NCBI RefSeq assembly: GCF_001025135.1
Contig: NZ_AP012323.1
Coordinates: 1,984,001 to 2,048,000 of the forward strand
Origin: Bifidobacterium bifidum ATCC 29521 = JCM 1255 = DSM 20456
GTDB taxonomy: Bacteria > Actinomycetota > Actinomycetes > Actinomycetales > Bifidobacteriaceae
DNA length: 64,000 nucleotides
Direction of reading: 5' to 3'
Shown here: piece after piece, positions 9,390 to 17,764 of the stretch
Position numbering within the stretch: position 1 is the stretch's first letter
Layout: every line of letters begins with the position of its first letter
Notes under the pieces: generated by a model
Told to the model about the DNA's origin: nothing
The model's database searches: none
What the model saw: the letters and a program-made list of their open reading frames with translations, nothing else
Position numbers and translations under genes: made by a program

Positions 9390-10061
9390 CTATCGCAGTT
9401 CGGATTCGTGGTAGATTTCGATGAATGGCAGCTCCTGCCGTTCACCGCTCACGGGGTTGACGACCTCGATGACGGGTTCGGTCATGTCGACGCCGCCGAT
9501 CAGCGATGCGATGGCAACCACTTTCGCGCCTTCATGCTCCACCACGCCGAAATCGAGGCTCAGCTCATTGCCGTTGCGCAGCGTCACTAGCGACGAGGTC
9601 TGCACATAGGATTTCTCCGAGAGCCATGAATCCAGCAATACCACGCGCTTGCCCTTGATGGACGGGCCTTTGATGGACGGGTATACGAAGTCCATGACGA
9701 ATCCGTCGAGGTCTTCACCGCGCGATGCCGCCGCCTGAATCATCGCGCCGACCAGTGGAACGGCCGCGGCGGTCAACGCACCGACGGCGTCGAAATCATC
9801 GATGGAATAGCCGTTCTCCTCAAGCGCGTCCAGAAGAATGTGACCGACGATAGCCGCCCCGCGATGGTCGAAGGTGACGCCGGCGAGCTCGCAGAACGGC
9901 TTGCCTTCCATTTCCGCGGCAATCAGCCGTCGGAGCTGTTCGCGCGGCTCCAGCATGGAGAAGTCATCCGTCTGACTCGGCGATGCGTCGGAAGGAATGT
10001 TGTTCGTGCCCACAGCGGTTCCGGTCGTCCCGGTCTTGCGGAATCCTTGCTCTTCATTCAT
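9390..10061 (-). CDS. Phosphoribosyltransferase-like protein related to orotate PRTase
   Basis: 223 residues from ATG 10061. The fold order and segments such as FDAVGALTAAAVPLVGAMIQAAASRG followed by DGFVMDFVYPSIKGPSIKGKRVVLLD mirror PyrE (VAGLTLGADPL ... KGRRVVVVED). The PRPP-binding loop, which should have two acidic residues followed by TTGGS, instead reads LLDSWLSEKSYV, so catalytic competence is doubtful. It could be a regulatory or structural paralogue. An upstream in-frame ATG at 10112 would add 17 residues; neither start has a strong ribosome site. Precedes the SpoU methyltransferase with a 2-nt gap. Confidence 0.6.
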   Translation of the reverse strand: MNEEQGFRKTGTTGTAVGTNNIPSDASPSQTDDFSMLEPREQLRRLIAAEMEGKPFCELAGVTFDHRGAAIVGHILLDALEENGYSIDDFDAVGALTAAAVPLVGAMIQAAASRGEDLDGFVMDFVYPSIKGPSIKGKRVVLLDSWLSEKSYVQTSSLVTLRNGNELSLDFGVVEHEGAKVVAIASLIGGVDMTEPVIEVVNPVSGERQELPFIEIYHESELR

Positions 10062-10194
10062 GGTTCTCAGGATATCGTTGCGTGCCGTCAAGTCACCGCC
10101 GGCAATGGCCATGCATATCCGCGCGGTTGCGTATTTGCCTCGCTGGCGGGGGCCGAGTCATGCTGGTATTCCTTTGGATGCTCTTGCGTTGGTT

Positions 10195-11526
10195 TTATTC
10201 GGAGGTGGTTTCCGGGGCGGTGATTTCACGGACATCGGATTTGTCCGGATCGATGATGTTCACCGACCCGATGACCGTGGCCTGATCGAGCTTCTGCAGT
10301 TTGCGCGCGGTGACCAGCACGCGGGATTCCAACGATGATGCGAATTGGTTGTACGCCGTCACGGTGCGGGTGAGCGCGGTACCGAGTTTGTTCGCACGCT
10401 CCCCCAGTACGGCGAAACGCTCGTACAGTTCCCTCGACAGGTCGAACAGGGTCTTGGCGTCATCGGTGAGGCTCTGCTGCTGCCAAGCGTATGCGACGGA
10501 TTTCAGCACGGCCCACAGGGTGACCGGCGAGGTCAATGCGACCTTGCGGGCGAAGGCGTCATCCATCAATGTCGGATCGGCCTCCATTGCAGCCTGCAGC
10601 AACGCCTCGTTGGGAATGAACGCGATCACGAAATCAGGGGCCGTGTCGCATGCACTCCAATACGCCTTATCACCCAATGCCCTGACGTGTTCACGCAAAG
10701 CTTTCGCATGCGACCGCAGCAGCTCGTCACGCCGTTCCAGATCCTCAGGCCCCGCGGTTTCCGGAATCATGCAGGCCCGCTGATAATCGGCATACGGCAC
10801 CTTCGCGTCGATGGGAATCGTCTTGCCTCCCGGCAGATGGACGATCATGTCAGGCCGGAGCGTCTTACCGTCGACGCCAGTCATCACCACCTGCGTATCG
10901 AAGTCGACGTGCTCCAGCAAACCGGCGGACTCCACAATGTTGCGCAGTTGCGCCTCTCCCCAAGCGCCGCGGACCTTGTTGTTGCGCAATGCCGCCGAGA
11001 GCGAGCTCGTCTCACGGTCGAGCCTCGCCTGCTGCTCACCCAGCCCTTTGAGCTGCTCGCCCAGCACGCCCATCTCGTGTTTGCGCCCCTCCTCGATGTT
11101 CGAGACCTTCTGCTGCAGCTCATCGAGATTCTTCTGCAAAGGAGCCAACGCCGACAGCACCTTGCCCTGCTCTGTCAGCGCTTTTTCCTGCTCTTCCCGG
11201 CGCCGCAGCCCATCGGCCTCGGCCCGCTCGCGCTCACGTTGCACCCGCACCTGTTCCGCCTGCTGCGCCTGAGCAAGCTGGGATTTCGCGAACGACAATT
11301 GCTGCAGAAGTCCCTCGGACTGGGCCTTGGCCTGAGCCACTTGGGCGGCAAGCCGCGCATTGTCGTCCTTCATGGCCTCGCAGGATCCCCTCAGCGCGTC
11401 CACCTCGGAGGCCTTCGCCATGCGGGCGGAGGCTTGGCCACGCATTTTGCCCAGCGCGAATCCGGCGGCCAGACCCAACAACGCCACCACCGCAACGATC
11501 ACCACATCAAGCACTTCATCGAACAT
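10195..11526 (-). CDS. rmuC: DNA recombination protein RmuC
   Basis: 443 residues. An N-terminal membrane segment (VVIVAVVALLGLAAGFALG, about 8-26) is followed by a long coiled coil (about 40-170, rich in Gln, Ala and Arg). The RmuC nuclease-like domain then follows, with VRGAWGEAQLRNIVESAGL, DMIVHLPGGKTIPIDAKVP and VIAFIPNEALLQAAM. RmuC limits inversions at short repeats and is thought to cut DNA structures. The start lacks a clear ribosome site and lies next to a small GTGTA/TACAC inverted repeat. Confidence 0.93.
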   Translation of the reverse strand: MFDEVLDVVIVAVVALLGLAAGFALGKMRGQASARMAKASEVDALRGSCEAMKDDNARLAAQVAQAKAQSEGLLQQLSFAKSQLAQAQQAEQVRVQRERERAEADGLRRREEQEKALTEQGKVLSALAPLQKNLDELQQKVSNIEEGRKHEMGVLGEQLKGLGEQQARLDRETSSLSAALRNNKVRGAWGEAQLRNIVESAGLLEHVDFDTQVVMTGVDGKTLRPDMIVHLPGGKTIPIDAKVPYADYQRACMIPETAGPEDLERRDELLRSHAKALREHVRALGDKAYWSACDTAPDFVIAFIPNEALLQAAMEADPTLMDDAFARKVALTSPVTLWAVLKSVAYAWQQQSLTDDAKTLFDLSRELYERFAVLGERANKLGTALTRTVTAYNQFASSLESRVLVTARKLQKLDQATVIGSVNIIDPDKSDVREITAPETTSE

Positions 11527-11569
11527 GTGTATTATTACACATCATCCCGCGGACGAACGAGTGCCGCAC

Positions 11570-11851
11570 TTATGAGCGAACCAGTCGGGAAATCACCTTC
11601 TCGACCTCCGACAGTTTCTCGTCGGCCACCTCGCCGCCCTCGGCCGCCGCCTGCCGCACGCAATGGTTCAGATGGTCGTCAACCAGCATCACCGACACGG
11701 CCTTCAATGCCGAAGTCGCGGCAGAGATCTGGGTCAGCACATCGATGCAATACACATCATCCTCCACCATCTGCGCGACCGCATGGACCTGCCCCTCGAC
11801 ACGCCGCAGCCGCGCGAGGATCTTCGCCTTGTCTCCGTCGTAACCCTGCAT
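11570..11851 (-). CDS. csoR: Copper-sensing repressor CsoR
   Basis: 93 residues from ATG 11851, with GGAAGG six bases upstream. All-helical DUF156/CsoR fold: ILARLRRVEGQVHAVAQMV helix, then Cys in DDVYCIDVL and the His-x-x-x-Cys pair in DDHLNHCVRQA. This matches the Cys-His-Cys ligand set that binds Cu(I) and releases the repressor from DNA. Divergently transcribed from the copper ATPase, with a 19-bp palindrome between the two genes. Nickel or persulfide sensors share the fold, but the neighbour argues for copper. Confidence 0.92.
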   Translation of the reverse strand: MQGYDGDKAKILARLRRVEGQVHAVAQMVEDDVYCIDVLTQISAATSALKAVSVMLVDDHLNHCVRQAAAEGGEVADEKLSEVEKVISRLVRS

Positions 11852-11896
11852 AACCAACCTTCCGCCCAGCGCGAACATTCCTGACAACACGCATTA

Positions 11897-11915
11897 TATA
11901 CCCTCTAGGGGTATA
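11897..11915. promoter_or_regulatory. CsoR-type operator
   Basis: TATACCC and GGGTATA flank a TCTAG spacer, a 19-bp palindrome with the GC tract and flanking AT that CsoR-family repressors recognise. It is centred in the csoR/copper ATPase divergent region, so CsoR probably represses both itself and the pump. A second GGGTATA follows at once on the right (11916-11922), perhaps a half site. Confidence 0.75.
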
Positions 11916-11964
11916 GGGTATAGTTAATATCCGAGATTATGATAGAAAGGGGAAAGGAGCGGCG

Positions 11965-14613
11965 ATGGAATTCGACATCTTCCTCGGTGTGGCGGCACTG
12001 GTGATAGCCGCCGTGCTGACATGGTGCATCCTGCGATTCTTCTTCGCGCCCAGAAGGGGAGGCGCCCGGGCGACGCTGCATGACGGCGTTCAACAGGCGA
12101 CCATCACGGTCAGGGGTGGGTACTCCCCCGATATCGTCACGATGCAAGCCGGCATTCCGATCACGCTGAGGTTCGATCGGAAGGAGACCGGCGAATGCAC
12201 GTCGCATGTCGTGTTCCCCGATCTCGGAACGGACACGATGCTGCCGGGCAACGAGACCACCGAGATGTCGCTTCCGCCGCTGCCGGCCGGCGACTACCCC
12301 TTTGCATGCGGTATGAACATGGTGCATGGGTTGCTTCGCGTCGAGGGGGAGACGGACTCCGCCACAAAACCGGACGACGGCACTGCATCGACCGGGACCG
12401 CCATACCGGCCGGCACGCCCAGGATGTCCGCCGCGGACGCGCTGCTGGCCGAGCGGCAGGAGGCGGAGGAACGCCGTCAGGAGATTCGCCATACCGGCAT
12501 GCTGGTGGCCATCGGCACCGTTCTCACGCTCCCGGTGTTCGTCCCCATGATGCTCATGCTCGTCAGTCACTCGCTCGTTCCTTCATGGCTGATGAACCCT
12601 TGGCTGCAGGCCATACTCATCACCCCGGTCATGTTCTACTGCGGGGCGCCGATCCACCGCGTCGGATGGCCGGCACTGTGGCATCGTTCTCCGGACATGA
12701 ACTCGTTGGTGGCATTGGGGACCACCGCCGCATACCTGTACAGCATCGCCTTGTGCTTCGTCTCGGAGCTGATGCCCGAGGGGTCGAGAGAGCCCTACTT
12801 CGAGTCGGTCGGCGTAGTGATCACGCTCGTTCTGGTCGGACGCCTGTTGGAGGCGAAAGCCCGTGAGGGCACCGGAAAGGCCGTGCAATCACTGATCAAG
12901 CTGCGCCCACGTGTCGCCCACATCCTCGATGTCGGAACGCCACTGGCCAAGGATCTGGCCGCCGGCAAGGCATCCGGCGACGGATGGCTCGACCCTGCCC
13001 AATCCCAAGACATCGACATCGACCGCGTGAAGACCGGCGATCTGCTGGTGATCCGCGCCGGCGAGCGCATACCGCTGGACGGCGTCGTGTTGGCCGGCGA
13101 GGCCAGCGTCGACGAGTCCATGATCACCGGCGAATCCGTTCTGGCCCGGCGTGGCGTCGGAGAGCCCCTGACGGGGGCGACCATCATGCAGCAGGGCAAT
13201 GTGGTCATGAAGGTCACACGCACCGGCGAGGACACGGTGCTCTCCCAGATCATCGCTCTGGTCGCACGCGCACAGGCGACCAAAGCGCCCGTGCAGCGTC
13301 TGGCCGACAGGATCGCCCGTGTGTTCGTCCCCGCGGTGATTATCGCCGCATTGTGGACCGGTGCCATATGGATAACGTTCGGGCCGCAACCCAAACTAGC
13401 CCATGCGCTGGTGACGGCGGTCAGCGTATTGATCATCGCGTGTCCTTGCGCGCTCGGACTGGCCACGCCGCTATCGGTGACCGCGGCGACCGGCCTCGGC
13501 GCCACGAACGGCGTGCTGGTCACATCCGCCAGGGCCTTGGAGCAGGCCCGCGACATCCGAACCGTCGTGTTCGACAAGACCGGGACGATCACCGTCGGAG
13601 CCATCGATGACGACGCCGACTACGCCAAGCCGAGCTATACGAAGGACAGCGTCAAGCCGGGTTCCAAGGAGGCGATAGCAGCGCTTCGAGCCGCTGGTAT
13701 CCGCACGGTGATGCTGTCGGGAGACAAGGCGGAGGTCGCCGAACGCGTCGCCGCGGAAGTCGGTATCGACACGGTGATCGCTCAGGTCAGGCCCGACGGC
13801 AAGGCCTACTGGATAAGACAGCTGCAGATATCGCGCGACGCCGCCGCGGCACAGTCGTCGGTGGCCCCCGCCATCGCCGACGTCCCCAATGGACTGGTGG
13901 CCATGGTGGGCGACGGCATCAACGACGCCCCCGCCTTGGCACAGGCAGACGTGGGCATAGCCATCGGCACCGGAACCGACATCGCCATGCAATCCGCCGA
14001 CGTGACCCTCATGAGCGGCGACCTGCGAGGCGTGGTGAAAACCCTCAACCTATCCCAAGCCACGATGCGCAACATCCGGGAGAATCTCGCCTGGGCCTTC
14101 GGCTACAACATCATCGGCATCCCCATCGCCGCCGGCGTGCTGTACCCCTTCACCGGCTGGCTGCTCAGCCCGATGATCGCAGGCCTGGCGATGGCGCTCA
14201 GCTCCGTCTGCCTGGTGCTGAACGCGAACCGCATGCGGCGCGTCACACTGAGCCCCGACACCGTCTCCTTCACCGCCGCAGGCGGAAGAGACGCCGACAG
14301 GAGAGCGCCCGACCAACACGGCGCGCGCAGCATCATTCTCGACACCGGAGACCGTCCCCGTGCCGATGGCCATCACACCGATGAGGGCCATCACCATCAG
14401 CCGAACAAGGAGCAACCCATGCACATGAACCACATGCATTCCGCAGACATGAACGACGCGACGCAGACCGCGACCGACCCTGTGTGCGGCATGACCGTCG
14501 CCGTCAACAACGACGCCATCACGCGCGAGCACGACGGCACGACCTATTACTTCTGCGGGGAACACTGCGCCAACAACTTCATGAAGGCACCGCAGCTGTT
14601 CCTGGAAAACTGA
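11965..14613 (+). CDS. copA: Copper P1B-type ATPase with N-terminal cupredoxin-like and C-terminal YHS domains; N-domain missing
   Basis: 882 residues. Residues 1-25 form one membrane helix. Residues 45-130 are a cupredoxin-like domain with candidate ligands in GECTSHVVF and PFACGMNMVH. The P-type core follows: actuator TGES (about 388), CPC copper motif in the membrane (about 493), DKTGT phosphorylation site (537-541), MLSGDK (583) and MVGDGINDAPAL. Only 41 residues separate DKTGT from MLSGDK, where copper ATPases normally have about 150, so the ATP-binding N-domain with its His-Pro motif is absent. The tail has a His/Met-rich linker and a YHS domain (DPVCGM at 838, then YYFCGEHC). Strong ribosome site GAAAGGAG. 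Regulated by CsoR, judged from the operator. Activity uncertain. Confidence 0.85.
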   Translation: MEFDIFLGVAALVIAAVLTWCILRFFFAPRRGGARATLHDGVQQATITVRGGYSPDIVTMQAGIPITLRFDRKETGECTSHVVFPDLGTDTMLPGNETTEMSLPPLPAGDYPFACGMNMVHGLLRVEGETDSATKPDDGTASTGTAIPAGTPRMSAADALLAERQEAEERRQEIRHTGMLVAIGTVLTLPVFVPMMLMLVSHSLVPSWLMNPWLQAILITPVMFYCGAPIHRVGWPALWHRSPDMNSLVALGTTAAYLYSIALCFVSELMPEGSREPYFESVGVVITLVLVGRLLEAKAREGTGKAVQSLIKLRPRVAHILDVGTPLAKDLAAGKASGDGWLDPAQSQDIDIDRVKTGDLLVIRAGERIPLDGVVLAGEASVDESMITGESVLARRGVGEPLTGATIMQQGNVVMKVTRTGEDTVLSQIIALVARAQATKAPVQRLADRIARVFVPAVIIAALWTGAIWITFGPQPKLAHALVTAVSVLIIACPCALGLATPLSVTAATGLGATNGVLVTSARALEQARDIRTVVFDKTGTITVGAIDDDADYAKPSYTKDSVKPGSKEAIAALRAAGIRTVMLSGDKAEVAERVAAEVGIDTVIAQVRPDGKAYWIRQLQISRDAAAAQSSVAPAIADVPNGLVAMVGDGINDAPALAQADVGIAIGTGTDIAMQSADVTLMSGDLRGVVKTLNLSQATMRNIRENLAWAFGYNIIGIPIAAGVLYPFTGWLLSPMIAGLAMALSSVCLVLNANRMRRVTLSPDTVSFTAAGGRDADRRAPDQHGARSIILDTGDRPRADGHHTDEGHHHQPNKEQPMHMNHMHSADMNDATQTATDPVCGMTVAVNNDAITREHDGTTYYFCGEHCANNFMKAPQLFLEN

Positions 14614-14680
14614 CCGGCCCGTAAAACTGCCCGGCCTGAAGACCGACCGGACCGTGGGGCGCAAATCATTCCGTCGAGTA

Positions 14681-16492
14681 CTACCGGCGCTTTGATCTGC
14701 GTCCCTTGAAGTAGATGTCGAACACGATCCATGCGGAGAGGATGAACGCTATCACATATCCCATGAATCCCACGACCGGTATGCCGAAGATGATCGGCTT
14801 CATGCCCGCGTAGTACACGATCGACGATCCGACGAACAGGCCGACGACGATCAACGCCATCGTCAGACGGTTGACCATGTCCGACAGCAGGCGCATCGGT
14901 TCCTCGGAACCAACGACCTCCATGTTCATGCGCAGCTGGCCTCGGGTGAGCATGCGCATCGCGACCCTGGACTCGCTCGCCGCGGACAGCAGGCCGTGCA
15001 ATGCCTGATGTCCCTCGACGCCCAGCGCCTTGATCTCGTCTTTCGCCGCTCGATCCAACGACTTGCTGCCAGCAATATGGTCGGAGATGATCTGAATCAT
15101 GTTCACGTCGGGGATGAATTCATCCAGCAGGCCCTCCAACGTGACCAACGCCCTGCCGACCGTCGTCACCGTGCCCGGCACCTCGATGCCATGCCTTTGG
15201 GCCAACGACGTCAGCGACGTCAGGAACGCCGCTATGTCCAGGTCGCCCAGGTCTACCGTGCCGAACTCCTTGACGACCATGTCCAGGTCGGCCAGCAGCG
15301 CGGGGTAATCCTCAGGATTGGACTCGGTGCCCGCGAAACGCAGCAGACCGTCCGCCAGCGCGGCGGAATCCTGTTTGGCGACGGCGAAGATCATCTCCCG
15401 GAGCACGCTGCGGGCCTGGCTGTTGAGCCGCCCGGTCATGCCCAGATCGATAAGCACGATCTGGCCACCGGAGATGATGATGTTGCCGGGGTGCGGATCC
15501 GCATGGAAGAAACCGTCGTCCAGCACCTGCGTCGCATAGTTGTCGACCAGCTTGGTGCCGATTTCCTTGAGGTCATACCCGGCTTCGATCAGCTGATCGG
15601 TATGGGAGACGGCGATGCCCTCGACGTAATCCATGACGACCACGTGCTCGGTGCACAGATCCATGTACGGTTTCGGGCAGTCCATATACCGATAGGCTTC
15701 GCAGAAGCGCTTGAACTCGCTGAGGTTACGCGCCTCCACCAGAAAATCCGTCTCAGATTCGAACGTATCCCACAGTTCCTCGACCACGCCGCCAAGATCC
15801 ACCACCTGCGCACTGGGCAGCATCTTCGTGGCAGTCCGGGCGATCGAACGCATGATGGACACATCCAACGCCATGATCTCGCGCACGCCAGGCCGCTGCA
15901 CCTTCACGGCGACGTCTTCGCCGGTGACCAGCGTGGCGCGATGCACTTGCGCGAGGGATGCGGAACCGAGCGGCGTCGGATCGATGCGGGCGAACACCTC
16001 GCCTATGGGGCGGCCATATTCCTGCGTCAACGTGTCGACGACGATCTGATACGGCATCGGGTCGGCATCGGCGCGCAGCTTCGCGAGCTCGTCGCAGAAC
16101 GACTGCGGCAGAATCTCCGACCGCATGGACAGTATCTGCCCGACCTTGACGAATGTGGGGCCCAGTGCCTCCAGCATCAGCCTCATCTTCACCGGAGTGA
16201 GGCCGTGCACCACGTCGAACTGGTTCGCAATGCGCATGATCTGTCCGAGGCGCTTGACTTTCCCGCGCCTCGTCAGGTGATATCGGCTGGAGAAGGTGTC
16301 GCGATGATTGTTGAACAGCCCGATGGTGGGAGACCCGTCCCATTCGCGGCGTTTGCCGGCACGTCGCGTCACGACGCCGTCTTTCGCCGAACCGTCCGAC
16401 CCCGATGCGGATTTCCCCCGTTCCGGATCATGCCGTGGGTCGCCGGCATGGCCGCCCGCGGTATAGGACGGCATGGTGTGCTGCTCCGGCAT
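14681..16492 (-). CDS. UbiB/ABC1 atypical kinase family protein
   Basis: 603 residues from ATG 16492. Conserved elements: LGPTFVKVGQILSMRSE (KxGQ motif of the ABC1 family), the Ala-rich nucleotide loop PLGSASLAQVH, the invariant Lys in VAVKVQRPG, the catalytic DPHPGNI and the metal-binding LIDLGMTG. Two membrane helices close the C-terminus, followed by a basic KGRRSKRR tail. In other bacteria UbiB supports ubiquinone synthesis, but bifidobacteria make no ubiquinone, so another lipid-linked role is likely. Its start lies just 1 nt after the stop of the phasin-like gene, indicating an operon. Confidence 0.88.
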   Translation of the reverse strand: MPEQHTMPSYTAGGHAGDPRHDPERGKSASGSDGSAKDGVVTRRAGKRREWDGSPTIGLFNNHRDTFSSRYHLTRRGKVKRLGQIMRIANQFDVVHGLTPVKMRLMLEALGPTFVKVGQILSMRSEILPQSFCDELAKLRADADPMPYQIVVDTLTQEYGRPIGEVFARIDPTPLGSASLAQVHRATLVTGEDVAVKVQRPGVREIMALDVSIMRSIARTATKMLPSAQVVDLGGVVEELWDTFESETDFLVEARNLSEFKRFCEAYRYMDCPKPYMDLCTEHVVVMDYVEGIAVSHTDQLIEAGYDLKEIGTKLVDNYATQVLDDGFFHADPHPGNIIISGGQIVLIDLGMTGRLNSQARSVLREMIFAVAKQDSAALADGLLRFAGTESNPEDYPALLADLDMVVKEFGTVDLGDLDIAAFLTSLTSLAQRHGIEVPGTVTTVGRALVTLEGLLDEFIPDVNMIQIISDHIAGSKSLDRAAKDEIKALGVEGHQALHGLLSAASESRVAMRMLTRGQLRMNMEVVGSEEPMRLLSDMVNRLTMALIVVGLFVGSSIVYYAGMKPIIFGIPVVGFMGYVIAFILSAWIVFDIYFKGRRSKRR

Positions 16493-16493
16493 G

Positions 16494-16793
16494 CTAAGCA
16501 GCGGAGCCTTCCGCCGGGGAAGGATCTTCGGCGGCGGCACCGGCATCGCTCTGCTCCTTGGCGCCCTCAGTCTTTTCCTCGGCCTTCTCCTTGGCCTCCT
16601 GCGCCTTGTGCTTGAGCTCGGTGTTCAACGCCTTGCCCTGTTCCACGGTGAGCTCGCCCTTCTTCACCAGACCGTCGACGATCTGCTGGCTCTTCTCAAA
16701 GCTCTGCTGCCCCAGCTCAACGCCGGTGGCCAATGCCCCAACGCCCGCGAGAAACACCCGGCGCAGGCCTTCACCCAAATCGAAATCAGCCAT
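16494..16793 (-). CDS. Phasin-like coiled-coil protein
   Basis: 99 residues starting MADFDLGEGLRRVFLAGVGALATG, with AAAGGAGGT six bases upstream. A hydrophobic helix (residues 10-28) is followed by an amphipathic helix and a Lys/Glu-rich coiled coil, then an acidic Ala/Pro tail. It resembles the COG3937 polyhydroxyalkanoate-granule regulator family often found beside UbiB kinases. No polymer synthase is nearby, so a granule role is not supported; a membrane or lipid-surface partner of the kinase seems more plausible. Confidence 0.7.
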   Translation of the reverse strand: MADFDLGEGLRRVFLAGVGALATGVELGQQSFEKSQQIVDGLVKKGELTVEQGKALNTELKHKAQEAKEKAEEKTEGAKEQSDAGAAAEDPSPAEGSAA

Positions 16794-16858
16794 GATACCT
16801 CCTTTGGTTACTTGTGGTTCCAAGATTACCCCCACCCGTCGCATAACGCGATAGGGGT

Positions 16859-16892
16859 GGCGTGGTTTCCGCTATGAGATGGAAACCACGCC
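16859..16892 (-). terminator. Perfect hairpin after gatD
   Basis: A 12-bp perfect stem (GGCGTGGTTTCC / GGAAACCACGCC) around a 10-nt loop, 80 bp beyond the gatD stop. No T run follows, but position and strength fit a terminator for the murT-gatD unit. Confidence 0.55.
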
Positions 16893-16971
16893 CCGGCAAT
16901 CCGCTCATCGACCCATCAAGCTCATCGACCCGTCAAGCATCGCAGAGTCCGAGGGCGCGGAACCGTCCAAT

Positions 16972-17721
16972 TCACCGGGGGCGGGCGGCGGCGACCTTGC
17001 GGGCCTTGTCCGCCAGAGCGTCCAACCGTGCCAGTTCGAACATCTGCTCGCTGGACTGGTCCGGCTCGAACTCCCCGTACCGTCTCGTCACTGCGGCCCG
17101 AATCAGGAAATCCGCGACCGCGGGGTTCTTCGGCAGCAGCGAGCCATGCATGTACGTGCCGATGACATTGCCGACACGAGCGCCTTCCGTATGATCCTCG
17201 CCGTTGTTGCCGGTACCGTCGTGATCGACATGCCCCAGCGGCAACGTTCCCTCGCGCAGGAACGTCTGCCCGGAATGGTTCTCATAGCCGATCACGTCGC
17301 CGAATTCGTCGCTGTGCTCGACCAGATTGCCGATCATCCGGTGGCTCTGCCCCACCGTGTACGCGCCGAGCACGTTGATGCCGTCCAACCGCTCGCCTTC
17401 CGAGGTCTCGAAGTATTCGCCGAACAGCTGGAACAGGCCGCAGATCATCAGCATCGGCGTACCGTCCGCGGCCAGGTCGCGCAGCCGGCCGGCCCGCTTG
17501 AACAGGTCGCCGGTGATTTTCTTCTGCCCGGTGTCCTGACCGCCGCCACCGAGGATCATGTCCACGCGCTCGGGCCATTCGTCGCCCTGATTGTATGCGT
17601 GCAGGCGCGGCTCATACCCGTACAGTGCCAGCCGGCGCAGAACCACCAGCACGTTGCCGGAATCCCCGTAGATGTTCATGTCCTTCGGGTAGAGGGACAT
17701 CACGTCGATCACTTTTCCCAT
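16972..17721 (-). CDS. gatD: Lipid II isoglutaminyl synthase glutaminase subunit GatD
   Basis: 249 residues. Class I glutamine amidotransferase of the CobQ type: nucleophilic Cys in MLMICGLFQLFG (about residue 94) and a His in IGTYMHGSLLPKNP (about 189). It begins with IDVMSLYPKDMNIYGDSGNVLV, the conserved opening of GatD. With MurT it amidates the alpha-carboxyl of D-glutamate in lipid II, which is needed for efficient cross-linking of peptidoglycan. Lies 43 nt downstream of murT on the same strand. Confidence 0.92.
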   Translation of the reverse strand: MGKVIDVMSLYPKDMNIYGDSGNVLVVLRRLALYGYEPRLHAYNQGDEWPERVDMILGGGGQDTGQKKITGDLFKRAGRLRDLAADGTPMLMICGLFQLFGEYFETSEGERLDGINVLGAYTVGQSHRMIGNLVEHSDEFGDVIGYENHSGQTFLREGTLPLGHVDHDGTGNNGEDHTEGARVGNVIGTYMHGSLLPKNPAVADFLIRAAVTRRYGEFEPDQSSEQMFELARLDALADKARKVAAARPR

Positions 17722-17764
17722 ATCCGTTCGCCTTTCCCGCTCATGCTGTCAGTCGCCGCGCCGT

